Shown: positions 14,825-23,972, counted from the stretch's first letter. The stretch: 30,301 nucleotides of DNA from JBJXFK01 sp046155505 (GCA_046155505.1 JBJXFK010000196.1:1-30301), one strand, 5' to 3'. Numbers and translations are program-made. Notes: generated by a model not told the origin, from the sequence alone.

Positions 14825-17716
14825 TCACGCCGCGGGCGAAAGCAAACGGCGTCCGGCGAGAGCGGTGACATAGCCGTAGATGGCGACCGCGCCAGCGACG
14901 AAGATCGCGAAGGCGGCGCTTTCGGCATACCACGCATCAAAATTCGACGTGATCGGGTAGGTATTGAATAGCTGCATGAAGAACAGCGCCACCATGACGG
15001 CGAAGAGGCCGAAGCGCATGAGCACGAAGATCAGCGCTGCCGCGAGCACGCCGTGATAGGTGAGGTCGATGATCGGGTTGCCGCCGGTCTGCAGCGTGAG
15101 CACCGTGAGCGCACCGGTGATGAGCAGGTGAAACGCGAGCATGGTGGTGAATTTTTCGCGAATGAGCACGAGCAGCGTGATGAGCAGGACGATGCCGACC
15201 ATGGGTTGCAGGCAGGCCATCGTCATGACGTTCAGCAGTTGCGCCGCGTCGTAACGCAGGCCGAGCAACGTGAGCGGCTCGATGCCGGTCGGGCGCGGCG
15301 GCGGCCAGCCGATCATGGCCGGGCCGAAGTGGCGCAGGGCGGTGAAAACCATGCCGAGGATGCCAAAGAGTGCGCCGATGAGAATGTCGCGCCCGAGCAG
15401 CGGATCGCGGAAGCGACCGACGAGCAGGCGGCTCCAGGCGATGAGCATGTCGGGCCAGCGGCGGCGGACGTGTGGTTCGAGGGCCATGTAGAGTAGCCAG
15501 CACATGCCGCCGACGAACAGCGCGCGGCCGGCGGCGCGGGAGAACAGGCCGAATTGCTGGCGGGCGTCGGCGACGTGATCGGCTTGCACACCCCAGGCGG
15601 CGATCAGCGCGGCGGCGACGAAGCCGGCGACGCGAATCGCGCCGCGACGATCGCCGCGGCCGAGTTCGAGATTGCGGCGAGCCATCATCGCGCCGGCGGC
15701 AAGGCAGCCGACGAGCAGGATGCCGTTGAGCAGTTGCGCACCGCGCTGCAGCCAGCCCTGGGCGCTATCGGGGCGGATGGCGCTGGTTTCGCCGGATTCG
15801 ATGATCGTTTCAAAATAGACCGGGCGACCCTGGAACGCGGCGGCCTCGATGCGAAGCAGGATGTCGGGATCGCGCGGGTGGCGGCCGCACCAGGCGACGC
15901 GTTCGTCAGCGAACGTGGGCGGCAGGCGCTCGGATGGTTCGGGTGCGAGGCGCGTGGCGCGCACGGGAGGCTCGACGTAGTCGTCGTCCTGCACGATGGT
16001 CTCGCTGATCGAGGTGGTCGGCAGAGCGTCGGCGGGTTGCGAAGCGGGGCCGTTTTCTTCAGAGTTTGCGGTGACCTCGGCGCTTGGCTCGGTTGAGTCG
16101 GGTAGGACAACGCCGAACTCGGCCAGTTGCAGCACGCGTGCCCACGGGGCGGCTTTTCTTACGAACTGCGGCATCGAAGGCTCGGTCGGGACTACTTCGA
16201 GATAGATGAGTCGGCCGTGCGGATCGAGGCGCAGCGCGAGCGAACCGGGTTCGAGCGGCGGATCGGCCGCGGTGACAACGCCGGCTTCGCCGCTCGGCAC
16301 GAGCGGGCGGATCGCCTGGCGGTACCAAAATTCCATCGCGGCGGGGCCGTCGGTGTTCAGCACGCTCCAGCGCGTGGGCAGCAGGTCGAGCGTTTCGATC
16401 CGGACGAGGATGTCTTCGTTGACGTTCCAGCCATATGCGGTGTCGGCGACGGAGAGATCCTGGTAGCCAAGTTCACGAACGATTTGGCGGGCGCGGTCGA
16501 TCAGCACGGCAGGGCTTTTTTCGAGGCTGCAAAGCGCGTGCAATTTGACCTGATCGCTGAGGAACGGAAACGCGAGCAGGCCGATGAGCACGGTCAGCAA
16601 ACAAGCGAGGCAAACGATGGGCGGCATGCCCTCTTTGTGGGCGGCGGCGGCGACGAGCTCGGGCGACGGCGTTTCGCCGGCGAGCAGCGCGGCGGCGAGC
16701 GGATCGCCGCCTGGCAACGCCGCGGCGATGGTGAGTGCGGATTGCGGGCGTGCGTCGGGTTCGCGTTCGAGGCAGCGCATGATGACGCGCTCGACGGCGG
16801 GGTCGAGGTCATCGACGAGGCGCGTGGGGCTGGTGGGCGTGGTCTCGGCGTGTAGGCGGATGAGATCGTTGACCGAGCGAGCCTCGTAGGCGCGCTTGCC
16901 GGTGAAGGCTTCGTAGAGCACGAGGCCGAGCGAAAACACGTCGGTGCCGATGGTCGATTTTTTGCCCTTGAGCTGCTCGGGGGCCATGTAGGCGGGCGTG
17001 CCGCCGCGCTGGATGCTGTGTTCGTCGTCGAGCAGGGCGGCGAGTCCGAAGTCGGTGATGCGCACCTTGCCGCGACCGTCGATCATGATGTTCATCGGTT
17101 TGAGATCGCGATGGACGATGCCCTTTTCGTGGGCGGCGGCGAGGCCGGCGCAGACCTGGCGGGCGATGTCGATGGCTTTGTCGCGCGGCAGGCGGCCGAT
17201 GCGGCGGAGGAGCGACGCGAGGTCTTCGCCGTCGACGTATTCCATCGAGAGGTATGCCTGGCCGTCGATTTCGCCGAGGTCGTAGACGCGACAGACGTTG
17301 GGGTGACTGATCTGGCGCGCGGTGCGGACTTCGTTGCGCAGACGGTCGAGGCGCAGGGCGTCGTCGGCGAGGGCGGCGGGCAGGAACTTGAGCGCGACGA
17401 CCTGATGCAGTTTCAGATCGTCGGCGCGATAAACCTCGCCCATGCCGCCTTTGCCGAGCAGGCCGACGATGCGGTAGCGATCGGCGAGGACGCGGCCGGG
17501 GACGAACTGGCCATTGTCGATCGGTCGCGGCGGAGCGGGGCCGTCGTCGGCGACGGTGAGCAGCGAGCTGCCGGCTTCGACGGTGCCGAGATTGGTCATG
17601 GCCGACTGCGGCTCATTGCCGAGCGGCACGCCGCGCCCGCAGCCGGGACAGAATTTGGCTGCGGCCGGGAGAGCGGCGTTGCAGAAGCTGCACAGTCTGA
17701 CGGTGCTCAAGTTCAT
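14825..17716 (-). CDS. membrane Ser/Thr protein kinase with N-terminal zinc ribbon (kinase 1)
   Basis: A 963-residue Hanks-type kinase. An N-terminal zinc ribbon has C9, C12, C23 and C26 (CSFC, CPGC). The kinase domain spans about 81-340: GLLGKGGMGEVY (glycine loop), K110 in VALKF, HRDLKPMNIM with D204, DFG 222-224, and APE 245-247. A first membrane helix follows (about 366-386). Then comes a roughly 300-residue soluble region, then about eight to ten membrane helices to the C-terminus. The soluble region and membrane part are paralogous to kinase 2 (shared AAAFQGRP-type motif, LEPHVRRRWPD, LLGRDILIG). The start at 17716 puts the zinc ribbon at the N-terminus; no strong ribosome-binding site is visible. 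The region before it (17717-17945) is a repeat-filled spacer. Substrates are unknown. Confidence 0.9.
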   Translation of the reverse strand: MNLSTVRLCSFCNAALPAAAKFCPGCGRGVPLGNEPQSAMTNLGTVEAGSSLLTVADDGPAPPRPIDNGQFVPGRVLADRYRIVGLLGKGGMGEVYRADDLKLHQVVALKFLPAALADDALRLDRLRNEVRTARQISHPNVCRVYDLGEIDGQAYLSMEYVDGEDLASLLRRIGRLPRDKAIDIARQVCAGLAAAHEKGIVHRDLKPMNIMIDGRGKVRITDFGLAALLDDEHSIQRGGTPAYMAPEQLKGKKSTIGTDVFSLGLVLYEAFTGKRAYEARSVNDLIRLHAETTPTSPTRLVDDLDPAVERVIMRCLEREPDARPQSALTIAAALPGGDPLAAALLAGETPSPELVAAAAHKEGMPPIVCLACLLTVLIGLLAFPFLSDQVKLHALCSLEKSPAVLIDRARQIVRELGYQDLSVADTAYGWNVNEDILVRIETLDLLPTRWSVLNTDGPAAMEFWYRQAIRPLVPSGEAGVVTAADPPLEPGSLALRLDPHGRLIYLEVVPTEPSMPQFVRKAAPWARVLQLAEFGVVLPDSTEPSAEVTANSEENGPASQPADALPTTSISETIVQDDDYVEPPVRATRLAPEPSERLPPTFADERVAWCGRHPRDPDILLRIEAAAFQGRPVYFETIIESGETSAIRPDSAQGWLQRGAQLLNGILLVGCLAAGAMMARRNLELGRGDRRGAIRVAGFVAAALIAAWGVQADHVADARQQFGLFSRAAGRALFVGGMCWLLYMALEPHVRRRWPDMLIAWSRLLVGRFRDPLLGRDILIGALFGILGMVFTALRHFGPAMIGWPPPRPTGIEPLTLLGLRYDAAQLLNVMTMACLQPMVGIVLLITLLVLIREKFTTMLAFHLLITGALTVLTLQTGGNPIIDLTYHGVLAAALIFVLMRFGLFAVMVALFFMQLFNTYPITSNFDAWYAESAAFAIFVAGAVAIYGYVTALAGRRLLSPAA

Positions 17717-17734
17717 CGATTCGCCGCACGAGAG

Positions 17735-17947
17735 TGCAAGGTGCAAAGTGAAAAGTTCAAAGTGAAGAGGGGGTTCCAGCGGACACTGCATTCACACGAA
17801 GGACGGTCACTCGTGGCATGCCGACGCGAACGGCCGTCGGCATGGCACCCGGCACCCGGCGTTTTTCACTTGCCCCCTCGACCCCTTGAACCCTCGGCCC
17901 CAATCCTCACTTTGCACTTTGAACTTTGCACTTGCCACTTTGAACTT
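17735..17947. repeat. inverted pair of AAAGTTCAAAGTG tracts enclosing palindrome copy 2
   Basis: The left tract (17735-17769) consists of gtgcaaagtgaaaagttcaaag-type units. The right tract (17907-17947) is made of cactttgcactttgaac units, in the opposite orientation. Together they nearly fill the 229-bp spacer between the FHA histidine-kinase gene and kinase 1. Palindrome copy 2 (17818-17843) lies between them. The right tract overlaps the last codon and stop of the histidine-kinase gene by two bases. Confidence 0.6.
17818..17843. repeat. TGCCGACG/CGTCGGCA palindromic repeat, copy 2
   Basis: Nine-bp perfect arms (17818-17826, 17835-17843) around loop cgaacggc. The loop differs from copy 3 at one base. 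Confidence 0.75.
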
Positions 17948-19613
17948 ACCTTGGTCCTTGCGTGTCGTTTGGGCTTGAGGGTGTCGGCGGCGTGAGCGGT
18001 AGCCGCATGATGAACACCGATCCGCCTTCACGCGGTTTTGTCAGTTCCAGTGTACCACCGAGCTCGGAGACGATTTTTCTCGCGACGGCTAGGCCCAGGC
18101 CTGTGCCGCCGTGGCCTTTGGTTGAGAAGAACGGCTGGAAGATACGTTCGCGCAGTTCGTCGGGCACGCCGCTGCCGTTGTCGGTCACGGTGATTTGCGC
18201 GCGGCGCTCGGCGATATCGAATTGCGTGCGCACGTTGACCAGGCCCGAGCCGTGCGGGACGGCATCGATCGCGTTGCTGACCAGATTCAGGATGACCTGA
18301 TGCAGGCCGTCGAAATCGCCGGCGATCGGCGGGAGTTTTTCGTCGAGTTCGCTCAGCAGCACGACCTTGGCGTCGTCGGCTTGCGATTGCGCGAGCTGCA
18401 CCACGTCTTCGATTACGGCGTTGACCTGCACCTGTTCGAACGCCGGCTCGCGCTGCTTGCTGAAGGCGAGCATGTTGAGCATGAGTGCGTAGCACTTGTC
18501 GAGATTGCGATCGAGGATTTTCCAGCCTTGCGTCGTAACCGCGAAATCGCGGCGGTCGAGGCCGCGCTGCACGAGGTCGCTGCCGGCGCGCAGACTTTGC
18601 AGGATGTTCTTGATCGAGTGCGACAGATACGCGATCGTCTCGCCCACGGCGGCGAGCCGCTCGCGCTCGACCTGGGCCTGCACTAGGCGGGCGTTTTCGA
18701 GGGCGAGGCCGGTTTGATACGCGATCGCGGTGACCAGCCGCAGGTGATGCTCGTTGTAGGTGCGGCGCTGGATCGGGCAGTCGATGTGGATGACGCCGAG
18801 CACTTTGTCGCGGGCGACGATGGGGGCGCAGATGACGGAACGCAAATTCAGCGCGTGTACGCTTTTGCCGGCGCGGAAACGCTCGTCTTCGACCGCGTTG
18901 GAGCAGAGCACGCCCTCGCGCGATTCGACGACGTGGTTGATGATCGTGCGGCTGGCGACGATCGAGTCACGCTGCGCGTCGGCGCGGGCCTTGCGGCTGT
19001 GGAAACGCACGACTTCGGGGATGAACTCTTTCGTGTGCGGGTCTTGCAAGAAGATGACGCCGCGATCGACGTCGACTTCTTCGAAGAGGATGTCGAGCAC
19101 GCGCGGGAGCATCTGCTCGGGCGCGGGCAGGCTGCCGATGACTTCGGTGAGGGCACGCATCGCCTTCCACGACTTGACGGCGTATTGCGTATCAGGAGCT
19201 GCGATGATCACGCTGTCTTCGTTCGACGGGACGGTGGCGGCGATGTCGGCACCGCCCATCGGTCCGCCGGCATCGAGCGTGACGAGGTCGTGCGGGATGT
19301 GTACGCCGCTGATTTGCTCGACCGACTCGTCGCCCCAATAGACGAGCAGCGTGCTGCCGACGCGAACCTGATCGCCGTGTTTGAGCCGCATGGGCGCGGT
19401 GACGCGCAAGCCGTTGAGATAGGTGCCGTTGGCGGAGTTCATGTCGATGAGCGTGCCGACGCCGTTCTTGAAGGAGAGTTGGGCGTGTCGGCGGCTGACG
19501 CTGGGATCGTTGAGGGGTGCCTGATCGCTGGCACGACCGACGATGACGTTGTCATCGCTGGTCTTGAACGTCCGGCCTTTGTCCGGACCTTGCAGGACAT
19601 ACAACGTCGCCAC
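17946..19613 (-). CDS. cytoplasmic FHA-GAF sensor histidine kinase
   Basis: A 555-residue protein without signal peptide or membrane helix. An FHA domain (about 1-95) shows VGR (25-27), PSVSRRHAQL (37-46) and NGTYLNG (62-68), the residues that read phosphothreonine. A GAF domain follows (about 150-310: VDRGVIFLQD, SVICAPIV, GVIHIDCP). Then comes a histidine-kinase core: H332 in YLSHSIKNILQSL, N447 in ILNLVSNAIDA, DNGSGVPDE (478-486) and GGTGLGLAVA (502-511). All catalytic boxes are intact. The start is GTG at 19611-19613, with GGAG six nt upstream. No response regulator is adjacent. It lies between two paralogous Ser/Thr kinases on the same strand, so its FHA domain could read a phosphothreonine made by either one. 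That link is inference. Confidence 0.9.
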   Translation of the reverse strand: MATLYVLQGPDKGRTFKTSDDNVIVGRASDQAPLNDPSVSRRHAQLSFKNGVGTLIDMNSANGTYLNGLRVTAPMRLKHGDQVRVGSTLLVYWGDESVEQISGVHIPHDLVTLDAGGPMGGADIAATVPSNEDSVIIAAPDTQYAVKSWKAMRALTEVIGSLPAPEQMLPRVLDILFEEVDVDRGVIFLQDPHTKEFIPEVVRFHSRKARADAQRDSIVASRTIINHVVESREGVLCSNAVEDERFRAGKSVHALNLRSVICAPIVARDKVLGVIHIDCPIQRRTYNEHHLRLVTAIAYQTGLALENARLVQAQVERERLAAVGETIAYLSHSIKNILQSLRAGSDLVQRGLDRRDFAVTTQGWKILDRNLDKCYALMLNMLAFSKQREPAFEQVQVNAVIEDVVQLAQSQADDAKVVLLSELDEKLPPIAGDFDGLHQVILNLVSNAIDAVPHGSGLVNVRTQFDIAERRAQITVTDNGSGVPDELRERIFQPFFSTKGHGGTGLGLAVARKIVSELGGTLELTKPREGGSVFIMRLPLTPPTPSSPNDTQGPR

Positions 19614-19779
19614 GCCAATCTCCGAGACAACGGCTTGGAAATGCGGAGGTTAGCGCGCGGCAATGCGGGCGGCGGCTGACCTCGATAGATGCAATAGTGT
19701 ACCCGTTGCGTTTGAAAAAGTCGCCTATGGATGATGGATGGTACGGCGGAGATTCAGGTTGCGGTCGATCGCCGCGCGA

Positions 19780-22482
19780 CTAATCGTCGAGCAATTTCGG
19801 ATGCAGCAGCGGACGCCCGGCAAGCGAAACATAGAAAGCCCAGCCGGCGATGCCTACGAGCAGAGCGGCGGCGATGAGGACTTGCGGGACGTACCAGGTT
19901 GCCGGATCGAACCAGATCAGGAAATAGCCGGTGCAAATCTGAAAGTACTGCATCGCCGTGAGCGCCAGGAGGCCGAAGCGGACGAGGCAGGTGAGGTAGG
20001 CCGTGACGGTGGCGACGGCGACGATGGCGGTCGCAGTCGGGGCTTCGCTCATGGTCGCCGAGAGCCAGACGGCGGTCGCCGCGGCGAGCACGAAAATCAA
20101 GCCGACGGCGAGATGTCGGCTGCGCAGTACGATCAGGAAAATCACGAGCAGCATGAGGAAGAACATCGGCGTCGAGAGCGACCACGCGATCGCGTCGATC
20201 ATGGTGGAGAGCGCGACGCGCGGCATGAGCAGGGCGTCGAGATTCGGCGCGCCGGGTTCGAGCAGCGGTGCGCCCATCGCGCTGGCGACGATCGAACGGG
20301 TGGAGTTGAACAGAATCAGCACGGTTGAGATCGCCGCTCCGATCAGGATGTCGCGTCCGACCGTCGGATCGCGATATTGCCCGCTCAGCAGGCGCGTCCA
20401 CGAGACCAACGCGTGCGGCAGGCGCTTGCGCACGAACGGCTCGATCGCCAGATAGAGGAGCCACGCGAGGGCAGCGCGGAACGCCGCGAGGCCGATCGCG
20501 CGGAAAATTGCTGACATTTCGCCATTGGCATTCACAACATGATCAGCCGCGATGGCCCACGCGGCGACTGAGACGACGAACATGAAAATTGCGAGCCGCC
20601 GCGCGCCGCTGAGATCGCCGCGGCGCAGGCGGATGTTGCGCCACGCGAGGAACGCCGCTCCGCCGACGCAGACCGGGATCAGGAAGATGTCGATGACCGC
20701 CAAAACCGAGTTTCCGCGCGATGCATCGCGGCGTGAGTCGATCGCGGCCGGTTGAGTTTGTGCGCTCGCCGGTACGTCCCATTCGCCGAGCACGACAAAC
20801 CGCACGGGTTTGCCCTGGAACGCGGCGGCCTCGACGAAGACCTTTTCCGCGGACTTGCCGGGATAGTGACCGACCCAGCTTTCGCGCGTGTCGGCAAACA
20901 CGGTCGGCGTCCAGCGCGGCGTCGCGGACTGAAAGTCGGCGATGCTCAGGCCGGCGAATTCGAAGAGCCGTTGCCAGTCGGGTGTTGTGGTGCTGTCCGG
21001 TTGCGAGCTGCTTGTGAATCGCGGCGGCACGACGATCAGCGATCGCAGGCGACCGCTGGGCGAAAGTCGCACGCGCGACATGCCGGCCTCGGTCAGATCG
21101 GGTTCGTCGGTCTCGATGCGACCGGCGATGTTTTTGGGGATCATCGTGCTCGGGCTTTCGCGATACCAAAACGTGACCACGGGCGGCGTTTCGTGTCGCA
21201 GCGCGTCCCAGCGGGTTGGCGATTGGTCGCGCTCGCGCAGCGTGCGGACGAAATCGGTGTCGATGTCGAAACCCCACGCCGTGTCCGCCGGCGGTTCGGG
21301 ATAGCCGAGCGTGGTGAGCATCTCGCGCGCGCGGTCCGCGAGGACCATGGGCGGCTTGTCGAGTCGCGTATACGCGAAGAGCGTGTGCGGGCGCGTGATC
21401 CAACTGATGACCGGGATTGAGATCAATATCAGCAGCAACATCGCGAGCGCGAGCATCGGCGGCAAGCCTAACTTTGGACCGGCGGCGGCGACCAGGTCGG
21501 GCGATGGCGTTTCGCCTGCGGCCAGCGCGGCGGCGAGCGGGTCGTAGCCCGGCAGTGCGGCGAGCACGGCGCGGGCGGATGCGGGGCGCAACGCAGGGTC
21601 GCGTTGCATGCAGCGGACGATCACGCGTTCGACCGATTCATCGAGGTCGGCGACGATTCGCGACGGCATGGTCGGCGTCGCGCTGCTTTCGGAATGCCAG
21701 CGCGAAATCTCGGCCATCGTGTCGCCCGGCGTGGCACGTTTGCCGGTGAAGACTTCGTAGAGCACGAGGCCGAGGGCGTAGACGTCGCTGCGAACAGTGA
21801 CTTCTTTACCCTCGAACTGCTCGGGGGCCATGTAGGCGGGCGTGCCGGCGCGAATGTCGTCGCGGTGGATCTGGTCGGCCACGCCGGCGAGGCCGAAATC
21901 GGTGATGCGCACGCGGCCGCGACCGTCGATCATGACGTTGGACGGTTTCAGGTCGCGGTGCAGGATTCCCTGTTCGTGTGCGGCGGCGAGCGCGACACAA
22001 AGCTGCTGCGCAATGTCGACGGCTTTGTCGGATGCGAGGCGACCGATGCGGCGGAGCAGCAAGCTGAGCGGTTCGCCGTCGATGTATTCCATCGTGATGA
22101 ACGGACGTTCTTCCCAGACGCCGAGATCGTGAACGCGACAGACGTTTTGATGGGTGATCTGGCGTGCGACGCGGACTTCGCGCTGCATTTCGGTCATGCT
22201 GGCGGCGTCGCCGATGCGAGCGGTGACGAGGAATTTGAGCGCGACACATTGTTCGAGCGTCAAATCGTCGGCGCGATAGACCTCGCCCATGCCGCCGGCA
22301 CCGAGGCGCTCGATGATGCGGTAGCGACCGGCGATGACCTCGCCGGGCGGGAAATGGCCGGTGCTTGACGCTGCGCGCGAAGAGCCTTCGCGGGCTTGGC
22401 GGCGGCCGGTGTCGGTGCGCGTGAGCGCGGCGCTATCGAGGGTGACGTCGGCGGGCGGTTGGCGATTCGGATCTTGATTCAT
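19780..22482 (-). CDS. membrane Ser/Thr protein kinase (kinase 2, paralog of kinase 1)
   Basis: A 900-residue Hanks-type kinase. The kinase domain, about 54-310, has RLGAGGMGEVY, K83 in VALKF, HRDLKPSNVM with D177, DFG 195-197 and MAPEQ 218-222. Unlike kinase 1 it has no zinc ribbon; its N-terminus is a polar, probably disordered 50 residues. A membrane helix (about 343-363, ALAMLLLILISIPVISWI) leads to a roughly 300-residue soluble region (VEAAAFQGKPVRFV, WVGHYPGKS) and then eight to ten membrane helices with LEPFV-like IEPFVRKRLPHAL, RDPTVGRDILIG and SLSTPMFFLMLLV. The collinear match to kinase 1 outside the kinase domain shows tandem duplication with the histidine-kinase gene in between. 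The ATG at 22482 has only a weak GGCGGC upstream. The 166-bp spacer after it (19614-19779) holds nothing I recognise. Confidence 0.9.
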   Translation of the reverse strand: MNQDPNRQPPADVTLDSAALTRTDTGRRQAREGSSRAASSTGHFPPGEVIAGRYRIIERLGAGGMGEVYRADDLTLEQCVALKFLVTARIGDAASMTEMQREVRVARQITHQNVCRVHDLGVWEERPFITMEYIDGEPLSLLLRRIGRLASDKAVDIAQQLCVALAAAHEQGILHRDLKPSNVMIDGRGRVRITDFGLAGVADQIHRDDIRAGTPAYMAPEQFEGKEVTVRSDVYALGLVLYEVFTGKRATPGDTMAEISRWHSESSATPTMPSRIVADLDESVERVIVRCMQRDPALRPASARAVLAALPGYDPLAAALAAGETPSPDLVAAAGPKLGLPPMLALAMLLLILISIPVISWITRPHTLFAYTRLDKPPMVLADRAREMLTTLGYPEPPADTAWGFDIDTDFVRTLRERDQSPTRWDALRHETPPVVTFWYRESPSTMIPKNIAGRIETDEPDLTEAGMSRVRLSPSGRLRSLIVVPPRFTSSSQPDSTTTPDWQRLFEFAGLSIADFQSATPRWTPTVFADTRESWVGHYPGKSAEKVFVEAAAFQGKPVRFVVLGEWDVPASAQTQPAAIDSRRDASRGNSVLAVIDIFLIPVCVGGAAFLAWRNIRLRRGDLSGARRLAIFMFVVSVAAWAIAADHVVNANGEMSAIFRAIGLAAFRAALAWLLYLAIEPFVRKRLPHALVSWTRLLSGQYRDPTVGRDILIGAAISTVLILFNSTRSIVASAMGAPLLEPGAPNLDALLMPRVALSTMIDAIAWSLSTPMFFLMLLVIFLIVLRSRHLAVGLIFVLAAATAVWLSATMSEAPTATAIVAVATVTAYLTCLVRFGLLALTAMQYFQICTGYFLIWFDPATWYVPQVLIAAALLVGIAGWAFYVSLAGRPLLHPKLLDD

Positions 22483-22686
22483 GCTGCCGCCGATGTTGCA
22501 GCCCGCGAATTACGCAGCCGCACCCGATGCGCGGCTGTGCTGGCATTCTATGCGAATGATGGAATATCCGAGCGACGTGAAAGTGAGGAAGTGCCGCGAT
22601 TCGGCGTTACGGTTGTGTGTGGTTGTCGCGGTGCGTTCCGCTGAGACGGTGCCGCGTCGCAACCCGTGGGCGCGACGCGACACGCG

Positions 22687-22712
22687 AAAACCGCCCTGAC
22701 ACTCGTCAGGGC
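22687..22712 (-). terminator. candidate intrinsic terminator of the secretin-N-domain gene
   Basis: GCCCTGAC (22693-22700) pairs perfectly with GTCAGGGC (22705-22712) around a 4-nt loop. On the minus strand a GG then TTTT follows. The stop codon (22706-22708) lies inside the stem. The T-run is short, so it may be only partly efficient, separating this gene from kinase 2. Confidence 0.5.
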
Positions 22713-23596
22713 TGGCCGGGTTTGGCGGGCCGGCCCGGCGAGGGATGCGGGCGATCGGCGGGTTTGTCGGATTCAGCGGGCGGCGGCGACACATGCTCGG
22801 TTACGACGTCGCCATCGCGAGCGGGGACGTCCAGCGCGACGACAACTTCGCTGATCCGCGCGAATTGGGCATCGGTACATTGCACCACGAGCGTTTGCGA
22901 ACGAGCGTCGGCGACGATGCGCACGTCGCGCTCAGATTTGCCGAACAGGGCGTTCACCGTTGTCCCCAGGTGTTGTGCGTGCGCGTGCTTCAAGCGCAGG
23001 AATTGCAGCTTGCTCGGCGCGGCGGCAGCGCTCACCTCGGGCGATTCTGGCGCGGCGGCGTCGAAGCGCGTTGCCAACTCGGTTGCCGCCGTGATTTCGG
23101 TGCTGGAGCCGCGCAGCCAGAGTGTGTTGCTGCGCTCGTCGGACCAGACGCGCATCCCGCTGCGCCCGACCATGAGCCGATCTATTGCGGCGGCAGCGTC
23201 GTGTGCGAATGCCTTTTTCAACGCGATGGACTGCACGGCTCGATCGTCGCCGCCGGCGGATGCGGGCTTGTCGAGCTCCTTCACGATCGCGATGAGTTTG
23301 GGCAGCGCGGTTTGTTTGTCGGCGACGATGACGAGCGTGTTGGTTGATTCCTGTGCGACAATTACGGCACCACCGAACGCGGGGGCGGTTCGCGCCAGTA
23401 CTTCGTGAACGGCATTGGCGTTTGCGTTTTGAATGGGGATGATCGCCGTCTCGGGTTCCGACATCTCGGGTACGACACCGACCGGGCGCGGCGGGGCGCG
23501 GTCTGGGCTCGGCTGCGGCGGTTGCTGGGCGAGTGCGGACGTGGCGAGTAGTGATACACAGGTCAGGCCGATCAGGTTGCGGCGTAGCAGTTTCAT
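22706..23596 (-). CDS. exported protein with secretin N-domain repeats, no pore domain
   Basis: A 296-residue protein with a signal peptide (LLRRNLIGLTCVSLLATSA, then LAQQ) and AGGAG eight nt before the ATG. After a Pro-rich linker there are three copies of the short alpha/beta N1/N2-type fold of GspD-like secretins. Each has a helix and a strand such as ANAVHEVLARTAP...NTLVIVADK, AAAAIDRLMVG...SNTLWLRGS and AQHLGTTVNALFG...QTLVVQCTD. It then ends in a Pro/Lys-rich tail without the beta-barrel secretin domain. It may be a periplasmic adaptor to a type II/IV secretin or a stand-alone scaffold. It is first in the minus-strand block containing the two kinases, but a terminator-like hairpin follows it, so shared transcription is uncertain. 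Confidence 0.75.
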   Translation of the reverse strand: MKLLRRNLIGLTCVSLLATSALAQQPPQPSPDRAPPRPVGVVPEMSEPETAIIPIQNANANAVHEVLARTAPAFGGAVIVAQESTNTLVIVADKQTALPKLIAIVKELDKPASAGGDDRAVQSIALKKAFAHDAAAAIDRLMVGRSGMRVWSDERSNTLWLRGSSTEITAATELATRFDAAAPESPEVSAAAAPSKLQFLRLKHAHAQHLGTTVNALFGKSERDVRIVADARSQTLVVQCTDAQFARISEVVVALDVPARDGDVVTEHVSPPPAESDKPADRPHPSPGRPAKPGQP

Positions 23597-23972
23597 CGCA
23601 ATTCTCCTCGGGTTGAGTCGCTGGTCACAGCCTGCGACTGAGGAGTGTTACCGTCACGCGGGCGAGCGGTTGCGATGGCGGGCGTTTTTTTGGTTTGATG
23701 TGCGGGCGCAATCGCAGCGCAGAGTTGGTTCGAAAACGGCTGGGTATTGGGGTCGTACGTGCGCGCAACTATCAGCCCTTCAGGCTGAAGTGAATTTTCG
23801 TAGAACGCTCGCGACCGGGGGTGGCGCTGCGCTTCACCCCCGGCTAACGACTCTCAAGCCCTTCGGGCTGTCATCGGGCGCATCGTTGCGGCGTTTGGCG
23901 CGCCGACCGTCGGCGATGCGTACAAATTGACGCACACGTTGGAACCGCCACTCTGCGGATTACAATGCAAAC
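23597..23972. other. 376-bp intergenic region with three hairpins
   Basis: Between the divergent secretin-N-domain and deacetylase-fold genes. No coding frame is supported. Three inverted repeats are visible: cagcc/ggctg (23771-23785), ccgggggtg/cacccccgg with an 11-nt loop (23813-23841), and agccc/gggct (23855-23867). The middle one, with its gcgctgcgctt loop, looks like a dispersed element often seen in planctomycete spacers (from memory). The end nearest the plus gene carries its candidate promoter. Confidence 0.6.
23939..23966 (+). promoter_or_regulatory. candidate promoter for a leaderless transcript
   Basis: TTGGAA (23939-23944), a 16-nt gap, and TACAAT (23961-23966). The ATG of the deacetylase-fold gene begins at 23973, seven nt after the -10 element. 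No Shine-Dalgarno lies between them, as expected of a leaderless mRNA. Confidence 0.4.

Noticed and set aside
17018..19679. Plus-strand ORFs (325 and 321 codons) opposite kinase 1 and the histidine kinase
   Set aside because: Shadows of minus-strand genes with intact catalytic motifs.
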